From the NCBI GenBank assembly GCA_011053095.1, contig DRHS01000021.1, forward strand, positions 1 through 45,491: a DNA stretch of 45,491 bases, written 5' to 3'. Made by a program: the position numbers and the translations under genes. This document shows, one piece after another, positions 1 to 6,606 of the stretch. Under the pieces are notes generated by a model. That model was not told the DNA's origin. It was given only the letters and a program-made list of their open reading frames with translations, and ran no database searches. Position 1 is the first letter of the stretch, and each line of letters starts with the position of its first letter. Source of the stretch: Bacteroides sp. (GTDB taxonomy: Bacteria; Bacteroidota; Bacteroidia; Bacteroidales; SM23-62).

Positions 1-267
1 GCAGATACCTATGGACTTGCATTTTTAAAGTCCCAGGAAGCAACCTCAACCTCTCTTCCCCTTGAAGAAAATGGCATCGAATGCGAATCAGTCAAAAAAG
101 TTCATGAAGGCAGGCCCAATATCGTTGATGCAATAAAAAACGGAGTAATTACCCTTGTCGTAAATACATCCGCAGCATTGGCAGCAACCAAGGGTATCAA
201 AGACCGGAGGAACGGAGCCTATAAGGTGAAATCCCTTCAGGAATATCATCTGAGCCTCGGAAAGTAG
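1..267 (+). CDS. carB: Carbamoyl-phosphate synthase large subunit, C-terminal end (partial)
   Basis: The open frame enters from the left edge and stops at TAG 265-267, giving 88 residues. CarB makes carbamoyl phosphate for arginine and pyrimidine synthesis; its C-terminal MGS-like domain binds allosteric effectors. Seen here: AFLKSQEAT and SLPLE just before the MGS domain, KVHEGRPNIVDAIKNG inside it, and the closing KVKSLQEYH, which corresponds to the E. coli ending VISVQEMH. The stretches between these landmarks are too short. About 40 residues seem missing between residues 22 and 23 (the SVNDRDK to GTA core), and about 25-30 near residue 57 (the IRR segment). Both gaps keep the frame. The family assignment is firm; the deletions are inferred from memory of the family. 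Confidence 0.85.
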   Translation, partial: ADTYGLAFLKSQEATSTSLPLEENGIECESVKKVHEGRPNIVDAIKNGVITLVVNTSAALAATKGIKDRRNGAYKVKSLQEYHLSLGK

Positions 268-366
268 TTTTAATTCTGACCAGAATTCTCTCTCCATCGT
301 AAAGGTATGGGTGTTAATGCATTCAGGCATGACCACACCTTACAATTTAGTATTTATATTTGTTCT

Positions 367-418
367 ATACTAATAATTCAATATATTTTGACCATAAAAT
401 GTAATAAATTATTAGTAT
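367..418. repeat. Perfect 12-bp inverted repeat upstream of the glutamate-synthase-like gene
   Basis: ATACTAATAATT at 367-378 is the exact reverse complement of AATTATTAGTAT at 407-418, with a 28-base AT-rich spacer. It ends 21 bases before the ATG at 440. It could be an operator or a leader hairpin. The region is AT-rich, so function is uncertain. Nothing else was recognised between 268 and 439. Confidence 0.45.
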
Positions 419-439
419 CAATATTTAATAACTACTAGA

Positions 440-2080
440 ATGTTACAATGGGTAAAGAACAATGATGCCATCGGAACCGTAAATCGCGGGGTTCCCTGTG
501 AATCGGGATTGTGTACACTTTGCGATTCCGCCTGCAAAGGAAAATGTGAAACCTGGATGTCCTCACTCAAAGGAAGGAAACTACTGTATCCCAGGAATTT
601 TGGACAAACAACCTCAGGAGCCTTGCTCGTTTCTTCCGTAGGAGTGGGTTACCATGGATTGAGGATAAATGGTTATGCTTATGGAGTTGAAGGTTTAAAA
701 GCTCCTCTTACAACTAATCCGGATGACTGTCTGTTCACCAATGTGGATGTTACAACAGAATTTGGGAACAAAGAAATAACCAAGTGCAGAATTCCGATGA
801 TGACAGGTGCACTCGGATCGACATTCATTGCAAGAAATTACTGGGAATCTTTTGCTGTCGGAGCAGCCCTTTGCGGTATCCCTATTGTAGTCGGGGAAAA
901 TGTAGTCGGAGTGGATCCAAAATCAGTCCTGGAAAAAGGCAGGATAAAGGAGGCCCCTGAACTTGACCGCAGGGTGGAAACCTTTTTCAGGTATTACGAC
1001 GGATATGGCGCCATGATTGTTCAGATGAATGTTGAAGATACCAGGACCGGTGTTGCAGAGTATATTATTGATAAATACGGAGATAAGGTTATTATTGAAT
1101 TGAAATGGGGTCAGGGAGCTAAGAATATTGGTGGAGAGATACAGGTTGTTGAAATTGAATATGCTAAGTTCCTGAAAGATCGCGGATATCTTGTAGATCC
1201 TGATCCCTACGATCCTGTAGTTGAGGCAGCATATAATGCCCGTGCCCTTAGCTCATTTGCACGCCACAGCAGGCTGGGCGGTACAGATTTATCCTCACCG
1301 GAACAGGTAAGGCAATCTTTCATGGACCATGTTGCTTACCTGAGGAAACTCGGATTTAAGCGGATTTCCTTAAAAACCGGTGCTTATGACAATGAAGCAC
1401 TTGCCATGGCAATACGTTTTTCAGCAGATGCGGAACTTGATTTGCTTACCATAGATGGTTCAGGAGGTGGTACCGGAATGAGTCCCTGGAATATGATGCA
1501 GCACTGGGGCGTTCCCTCCATCGCACTGCATTCCAAAGCATATGAGTATTGTAAAATACTTTCGGACCAGGGAATCAAGGTGCCGGATATTTCATTTGCC
1601 GGTGGATTTGCAAGGGAGGATCATTTATTTAAGGCCCTGGCTCTGGGTGCACCTTTTTCCAAGATGGTATGTTTGGGGCGGGCACCTATGATACCCGGAT
1701 TCCTGGGAAGCAACATTGAAGGGGTATTTAAACCTGAAAAAAGAGCTTCTCTATATGGACACTGGGAAACTTTGCCTCCTGCTGTTAAGGATTTCGGCAA
1801 ATATCCTGAAGAAATCTTTGCAGGATGGGAGCCTGTACAAGAAAAAGTCGGAAAAGATGAAATGAAGAACATTCCTTTTGGTGCGATAGCAATGTATGCA
1901 TACGCGGATAAGCTGGCCTGTGGATTACAGCAATTTATGGCAGGAGCGAGAAAATTCAGTCTGAACAAAATCTCCAGGGATGATCTTTTCACATCCAACA
2001 GGGAAACAGAAGAGGTTACCGGTATTACATTTATGACAGAAGTTAAAAACGAAGAGGCAATCAAGATTTTGAAAAGTTAG
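440..2080 (+). CDS. FMN-binding glutamate synthase family protein
   Basis: This 546-residue protein belongs to the glutamate-synthase-domain (GltB-type FMN barrel) family. Residues about 20-38 carry a Cys cluster (CESGLC, CDSAC, KGKC) suitable for an Fe-S cluster. The rest is the FMN-binding TIM barrel, seen in KWGQGAKNIGGE, ISLKTGAYDNE, DGSGGGTGMSPW and the ISFAGGFARED region near residue 385. The class II amidotransferase domain of full GltB is absent, so ammonia transfer from glutamine would need another protein. Members of this stand-alone family are annotated as glutamate synthase or other FMN oxidoreductases, and the substrate is not certain. It starts with ATG 173 bases after carB and is followed by a hairpin at 2162. 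Confidence 0.85.
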   Translation: MLQWVKNNDAIGTVNRGVPCESGLCTLCDSACKGKCETWMSSLKGRKLLYPRNFGQTTSGALLVSSVGVGYHGLRINGYAYGVEGLKAPLTTNPDDCLFTNVDVTTEFGNKEITKCRIPMMTGALGSTFIARNYWESFAVGAALCGIPIVVGENVVGVDPKSVLEKGRIKEAPELDRRVETFFRYYDGYGAMIVQMNVEDTRTGVAEYIIDKYGDKVIIELKWGQGAKNIGGEIQVVEIEYAKFLKDRGYLVDPDPYDPVVEAAYNARALSSFARHSRLGGTDLSSPEQVRQSFMDHVAYLRKLGFKRISLKTGAYDNEALAMAIRFSADAELDLLTIDGSGGGTGMSPWNMMQHWGVPSIALHSKAYEYCKILSDQGIKVPDISFAGGFAREDHLFKALALGAPFSKMVCLGRAPMIPGFLGSNIEGVFKPEKRASLYGHWETLPPAVKDFGKYPEEIFAGWEPVQEKVGKDEMKNIPFGAIAMYAYADKLACGLQQFMAGARKFSLNKISRDDLFTSNRETEEVTGITFMTEVKNEEAIKILKS

Positions 2081-2161
2081 GAGTCCGGATCCCTGCAAAA
2101 ATATTCAACCAGCAATATTCTTCTACGTTCAGCCTGGCTTGATTTTTGTGGAGTTTTTATA

Positions 2162-2199
2162 AAGGAAATATTGAATTTCAACAAATATTCCTTATTTTT
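2162..2199 (+). terminator. Hairpin with T-run after the glutamate-synthase-like gene
   Basis: AAGGAAATATT (2162-2172) pairs with AATATTCCTT (2184-2193) with one bulged A, followed by ATTTTTA. It resembles an intrinsic terminator, but it lies 82 bases past the stop codon and only 23 bases before the tonB ATG. It could instead be a leader hairpin or attenuator of tonB. Confidence 0.45.
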
Positions 2200-2221
2200 A
2201 GACGCTTAAAAAAAACCGGTC

Positions 2222-2905
2222 ATGGAACTAAAGAAATCAGACAAAGCGAATTTGGAGAGCAAGAGGGGGGTCTTCCTCCAGATAGGACTAGTAATTGTAC
2301 TGGGAATAATCCTTGCAGCGTTCGAGTGGAGCAGCAAACCAAACATGGAAAACACTCTTGGGGTGCTTGCTGATATGGACCTCGAAGAGGAAATCATACC
2401 TATCACAAGGCAAGAGGAAGTCAAACCACCACCACCACCACCACCACCAAAGGTTACCGAGGTACTGAATATCGTTGAGGACGATGTTGAGATCGAGGAC
2501 GAGCTTATCATTGAAGATGCAGAGGCTGACCAGGATATGGAGATTGAAATCCTCGAATTCGAAGAGGAGGAAGAAGTAGCAGAAGAGGAGGTATTCTTCA
2601 TTGTTGAGGATATGCCCAGTTTCCAGGGGAAAGGCCAGGAGGGATTTCGTTCATGGATTGCCAAGAACCTGCGTTACCCTGAAATTGCTGCTGAGAACGG
2701 TATCAGTGGAAAAGTATACGTTCAGTTTGCTGTTAACTCAAAAGGACAGGTTGTGGATGCAGTTGTTGTTCGCGGTGTTGACCCTGCCCTCGATAAAGAA
2801 GCTACCCGTGTTGTAATGGGTTCACCCAAATGGTCTCCGGGAAAACAAAGGGGTAAAGCTGTAAAGGTTCAGTTTACATTCCCGATTAACTTTGTATTGC
2901 AGTAA
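2222..2905 (+). CDS. Energy transducer TonB family protein
   Basis: This 227-residue protein couples the inner-membrane ExbB-ExbD motor to outer-membrane receptors. It has a short cytoplasmic N-terminus, one membrane segment at about 17-36 (FLQIGLVIVLGIILAAFEW), a run of eight prolines near 68-75, a strongly acidic linker to about 125, and a C-terminal TonB fold (about 135-227). The fold shows LRYPEIAAENGISGKVYVQF, VDPALDKEA, WSPGKQRGKAV and FTFPINFVLQ. The layout and length are usual for Bacteroidota TonB proteins. No exbB or exbD lies nearby. Possible clients in this window are the receptors at 33.0 and 44.7 kb. The ATG at 2222 is the only start that keeps the whole membrane segment. Confidence 0.93.
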   Translation: MELKKSDKANLESKRGVFLQIGLVIVLGIILAAFEWSSKPNMENTLGVLADMDLEEEIIPITRQEEVKPPPPPPPPKVTEVLNIVEDDVEIEDELIIEDAEADQDMEIEILEFEEEEEVAEEEVFFIVEDMPSFQGKGQEGFRSWIAKNLRYPEIAAENGISGKVYVQFAVNSKGQVVDAVVVRGVDPALDKEATRVVMGSPKWSPGKQRGKAVKVQFTFPINFVLQ

Positions 2906-2925
2906 ATAACAATAACTTAACAGAT

Positions 2926-2964
2926 AACCCTGGCGGTCATGTACCACCAGGGTTTTTTATTTTT
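2926..2964 (+). terminator. Rho-independent terminator of tonB
   Basis: AACCCTGG (2926-2933) pairs perfectly with CCAGGGTT (2947-2954), followed by TTTTTTATTTTT. It sits 21 bases after the tonB stop codon. Confidence 0.9.
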
Positions 2965-2993
2965 GACATAATTTGTGGTTGTTAATTAATCAT

Positions 2994-3015
2994 AAGGTTG
3001 GTTAGAACCTTTTTT
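2994..3015 (+). terminator. Weak second hairpin with T-run
   Basis: AAGGTT (2994-2999) and AACCTT (3006-3011) form a 6-bp stem with a 6-base loop followed by T residues. It may be a back-up terminator or a leader hairpin for the lipoprotein gene starting at 3048. The stem is short. Confidence 0.3.
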
Positions 3016-3047
3016 ACTAAATTAGTCTGCAATTAACCCCATAAGAT

Positions 3048-4220
3048 ATGAGACGTATAGTTTACTTTATTATTACAGCAATTATCCTCTCTTCCTGCGG
3101 ATCTTCCAAAAAGATGCTTGAGAAGGGTAATTACGACGCGGCAATCCAGAAAGCAGTCAAGCAGATTCGCAAAAAACCTGACAGTCCAAAGGACATCGAG
3201 GCCCTTGATAAGTCTTACCAGGTTGCCAATCAGCAGGACCTGGAACGGGTAAGATTTCTTGAGAGGGAGGACAATCCGAATAATTATGAAGAGGTCTTTG
3301 CCATCTACTCCCGTATGAAGAACAGGCAATCACTTGTTCGTACAATTCTCCCAATGAACCTGAACGGGCGGACAATTAACTATGAGTATATTGATTACGA
3401 TGCCAAGATAATCTCTGCCAAACGCAAGGCAGCTGAATATTATTATCATAGCGGGAAAAACCTGATGAATACCGGCACCAAAGAGTCATACCGTCAGGCC
3501 CATTTCGAAATGAACAAGGCCCAGGAATACTCAGGTGGCATGTATCCCGATCTTGATCCCCTGATAGAGGAAGCAAAGTTCAAGGGTGTCAGCAGGGTAA
3601 TTGTATTGGTTAACAATATGACCCATGTAAACCTTGACCCGGTATGGGAGGACGATCTGCTGGAAATTGACAATCGCGGATTTGAAAATGAATGGGTAGA
3701 ATATCACTTCAAACATCTTAATGAGGATATTGCATACGACTATACCATATATGTGAACCTGGAATCCATAATGATATCACCAGACGAAGTAAAAGAAGAT
3801 GATAACCTTTACAAGAAAAAGGTTGAAGACGGATTTGATTATGTACTCGATGCGAATGGGAATGTAATGAGGGATACAGCCGGTAATGACATCAAGATCG
3901 CCAGGTACAAAGAACTGCAATGTACCCTGATTGAGACTCACCAGTTCAAATCAGTCCGGATCAATGGAAATATCGAGATCCAGTCAAACAATCCAAAGAA
4001 ACTCATGCGCAAGGAGCCAATCGGAGCCGAGCATGTTTTTGAGCACCATTCAGCTCGAGCATCCGGCGATATTGATGCCCTCGACGATGAAGCGAAGGCA
4101 ATGATGAAAAGTGATGCAGCAACTTTTCCAACCGACTTCGAGATGCTTCATATGTGCACTGAAACCCTTAAACCTGCCATCCGGGAGGGAATCAACAAAA
4201 ACAGACAGCTTATTTACTAG
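3048..4220 (+). CDS. Predicted lipoprotein with TPR-like N-terminal region
   Basis: This 390-residue protein begins with a lipoprotein signal: MRRIVYFIITAIILSSC, with lipobox LSSC and Cys17. The next 60 residues (KKMLEKGNYDAAIQKAVKQI and following) look like a tetratricopeptide helix pair, and a second helical repeat-like part covers residues 120-165. From about 170 the sequence turns beta-rich with no motif I recognise. Cys17 is followed by GSSKK, with no Asp after the Cys. It stands alone between two terminators. The name 'tetratricopeptide-like lipoprotein' describes what is visible; the cellular role is unknown. Confidence 0.75.
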   Translation: MRRIVYFIITAIILSSCGSSKKMLEKGNYDAAIQKAVKQIRKKPDSPKDIEALDKSYQVANQQDLERVRFLEREDNPNNYEEVFAIYSRMKNRQSLVRTILPMNLNGRTINYEYIDYDAKIISAKRKAAEYYYHSGKNLMNTGTKESYRQAHFEMNKAQEYSGGMYPDLDPLIEEAKFKGVSRVIVLVNNMTHVNLDPVWEDDLLEIDNRGFENEWVEYHFKHLNEDIAYDYTIYVNLESIMISPDEVKEDDNLYKKKVEDGFDYVLDANGNVMRDTAGNDIKIARYKELQCTLIETHQFKSVRINGNIEIQSNNPKKLMRKEPIGAEHVFEHHSARASGDIDALDDEAKAMMKSDAATFPTDFEMLHMCTETLKPAIREGINKNRQLIY

Positions 4221-4247
4221 GAAGAAAATACTCAATAGAATACATGG

Positions 4248-4279
4248 AAGCCGCCTCAGAATTACCGGGGTGGTTTTTT
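4248..4279 (+). terminator. Terminator after the lipoprotein gene
   Basis: CCGCCTC (4251-4257) pairs with GGGGTGG (4267-4273) using two G-U pairs, followed by six T. It lies 30 bases past the stop at 4220 and just before hflX. Confidence 0.7.
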
Positions 4280-4301
4280 GTTGGCCTTTTAGGATAGAAA
4301 T

Positions 4302-5495
4302 ATGCGGGAACCGATTGAAACAAAGCTGAAGCCGGAAACAGCGATTCTTATTGGAGTAATCGAACAATACCAGGACGCCGATGAGGTAGAAGATTACCTT
4401 AAGGAGCTGGAATTCCTTACTGATACTGCCGGTGCTGTGGTTGAGAAAACTTTTATGCAGCGTCTGGAGCATCCGGATCCGCGCACTTTCGTGGGAAGCG
4501 GAAAGCTGGCCGAGATAAGGGATTATGTGCAAAAGAATGAGATTGACCTGGTCATTTTTGATGATGAATTGAATCCTTCCCAGCTCAGGAATATTGAAGG
4601 GGAACTAAAATGCCGTATACTGGACCGCACCAATCTTATCCTTGATATTTTTGCACACCGGGCCAAAACAGCACATGCCAAGACACAGGTCGAGCTTGCA
4701 CAGTATGAATACCTGCTTCCAAGGCTTACAAGGATGTGGACCCACCTGGAGCGGCAACGCGGGGGAATAGGTTTCAGGGGACCCGGGGAAACGGAAATTG
4801 AAACGGACCGCCGGATTATCCGGGACCGGATGGCCAAACTGAAGGAAGATCTTAAAAAAATAGACAAACAAAAGGCTGTTCAGCGCAAGAACCGGGGGAA
4901 AATGGTAAGGGTTGCCCTGGTAGGTTATACAAACGTTGGGAAATCCACCCTTATGAATGTATTGAGCAAATCGGATATTTTTGCAGAAAATAAGCTGTTC
5001 GCCACACTGGATACTACCGTGCGAAAGGTTGTAATCGAAAACCTTCCCTTCCTGCTTTCTGATACAGTGGGTTTCATCCGTAAACTTCCTCATTCCCTGG
5101 TCGAGTCATTCAAGTCGACACTGGATGAAGTGAGGGAATCAGATATACTCCTTCATGTAGTAGATATTTCACATCCCAGTTTTGAAGAGCAGATAGAGAT
5201 TGTTAACCAGACCTTGCTGGAGATTGGGACGAGGGATAAGCCCTCTTATATTGTTTTTAATAAGATCGATGCCTTCCGATACGTAAAGAAAGACGAGGAT
5301 GATCTTAGTCCCCCGACCCCCGAAAACATCAGCCTTGCCGATCTGAAGAAAACGTGGATGGCACAGGCGAATGGGCAATGCGTATTTATCTCCGCGAAGA
5401 ACAAGGATAATATCAAAGAAATGCGGAATCTCCTCTATGAAAAGGTAAAGGAGATTCACTCAAAACGTTATCCCTACAACGATTTTCTCTATTAA
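4302..5495 (+). CDS. hflX: GTPase HflX (ribosome-associated)
   Basis: This 397-residue protein belongs to the HflX/Obg family of translational GTPases that bind the 50S subunit and rescue stalled or stressed ribosomes. The N-terminal HflX domain (about 15-190) carries FVGSGKLAEI, QVELAQYEYLLPRL and the glycine-rich GGIGFRGPGETEIETDRR. The G domain follows: G1 GYTNVGKST (208-216), G3 DTVGFIRKLPH (254-264) and G4 FNKID near 310. The C-terminus ends soon after the G domain, normal for bacterial HflX. The ATG at 4302 follows a terminator by only 22 bases, so read-through or a promoter inside the lipoprotein gene may drive it. Confidence 0.97.
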   Translation: MREPIETKLKPETAILIGVIEQYQDADEVEDYLKELEFLTDTAGAVVEKTFMQRLEHPDPRTFVGSGKLAEIRDYVQKNEIDLVIFDDELNPSQLRNIEGELKCRILDRTNLILDIFAHRAKTAHAKTQVELAQYEYLLPRLTRMWTHLERQRGGIGFRGPGETEIETDRRIIRDRMAKLKEDLKKIDKQKAVQRKNRGKMVRVALVGYTNVGKSTLMNVLSKSDIFAENKLFATLDTTVRKVVIENLPFLLSDTVGFIRKLPHSLVESFKSTLDEVRESDILLHVVDISHPSFEEQIEIVNQTLLEIGTRDKPSYIVFNKIDAFRYVKKDEDDLSPPTPENISLADLKKTWMAQANGQCVFISAKNKDNIKEMRNLLYEKVKEIHSKRYPYNDFLY

Positions 5496-5515
5496 CAGGA
5501 TGTTCACTATCCTGT
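5495..5515. terminator. Perfect hairpin between convergent hflX and asd
   Basis: ACAGGAT (5495-5501) and ATCCTGT (5509-5515) form a 7-bp stem with a 7-base loop, overlapping the last base of the hflX stop codon. No T-run follows on either strand, so it may only slow transcription or protect RNA ends. Confidence 0.4.
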
Positions 5516-5531
5516 GTGCCACCATTCGAGT

Positions 5532-6527
5532 CTAAGCCTTTATCAGTCCCGCAGCTGACATAGCCTCCGCAATCTGGATTGCATTAGTAGCAGCACCCTT
5601 ACGCAGGTTGTCTGAAACCACCCATAGGTTGAGGCATTTTTCACGGGACTCATCCCTGCGAATCCTTCCGACGAATACATCATCCTTGCCTTCAGCATTG
5701 CGGGGCATCGGGTAGACATTATTAACAACATCATCCTGGACAGTGATACCCGGCGATTCGGAAAGAATCCGGTGTATATCTGCAAGCTCAAACTCCTTTT
5801 CGAATTCCAGGTTAACGGATTCGGAATGTCCTCCCATTACTGGTACCCTGACAGCGGTTGCGGTACACATGATGGTATCATCCCTGAGGATTTTACGGGT
5901 CTCATTGACCATTTTCATCTCCTCCCTGGTATAGCCGTTCTCAAGGAAAACATCACAATGGGGCAGGACGTTGAGGTCAATGGGGTGGGGATAAGCACGC
6001 TCTCCCTGTACCCCGGCCCGCTCATCTTTCATTTGCTGAACCGCCTTTACACCCGTTCCGGTCACAGACTGGTAGGTGGAAACAACGATTCTTTTAATTG
6101 TATAGGCTTTGTGCAGGGGAGCCAGGGCCAGAACCATCTGAATGGTTGAACAGTTCGGATTGGCAATGATCTTATCATCCGGCCCGATTGCATCAGCATT
6201 TATTTCCGGTACCACCAATCGCTTGGAAGGATCCATTCTCCATGCAGATGAGTTGTCAATAACTACCGTTCCTGCTTCTGCAAACTTTGGCGCCCATTCA
6301 GTTGAAGTGCCACCACCTGCTGAGAAAATTGCAATATCCGGCTTGTTGTCAATGGCATCCTGCATACCGATGACTTTATGTTTCTCTCCCTTAAATATTA
6401 ACTCTTTGCCCACCGATCTTTCGGAGGCAACGACATAAAGGGTTGAAACTGGGAAGTTCCTTTCTTCAAGGATTTCCAAAATCACAGTACCGACAAGACC
6501 GGTAGCACCAACAACAGCAACTTTCAT
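5532..6527 (-). CDS. asd: Aspartate-semialdehyde dehydrogenase
   Basis: This 331-residue enzyme reduces aspartyl phosphate to aspartate semialdehyde with NADPH, feeding lysine/diaminopimelate, threonine and methionine synthesis. The N-terminus has the NADP-binding GATGLVG loop. The catalytic Cys lies in NPNCSTIQM and the family's His-containing GGHSESV appears near residue 230. Length is normal for the family. It is monocistronic, convergent with hflX and divergent from the lamin-tail gene. The start at 6527 places the nucleotide-binding strand directly after the Met, as usual. Confidence 0.97.
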   Translation of the reverse strand: MKVAVVGATGLVGTVILEILEERNFPVSTLYVVASERSVGKELIFKGEKHKVIGMQDAIDNKPDIAIFSAGGGTSTEWAPKFAEAGTVVIDNSSAWRMDPSKRLVVPEINADAIGPDDKIIANPNCSTIQMVLALAPLHKAYTIKRIVVSTYQSVTGTGVKAVQQMKDERAGVQGERAYPHPIDLNVLPHCDVFLENGYTREEMKMVNETRKILRDDTIMCTATAVRVPVMGGHSESVNLEFEKEFELADIHRILSESPGITVQDDVVNNVYPMPRNAEGKDDVFVGRIRRDESREKCLNLWVVSDNLRKGAATNAIQIAEAMSAAGLIKA

Positions 6528-6606
6528 GAATTTTACAATTTAAAAGAATTTGACACTAAAAATTTTCGATTTATAAGATCTGCAAAATTTGAAATAATAT
6601 TTTGAA

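Noticed and set aside
1621..2064. 147-codon minus-strand frame
   Set aside because: It mirrors the glutamate-synthase-like gene; a shadow frame without family features.
4050..4532. 160-codon minus-strand frame over the lipoprotein-hflX junction
   Set aside because: It is antisense to two real genes and a terminator. Its translation is not protein-like beyond chance.
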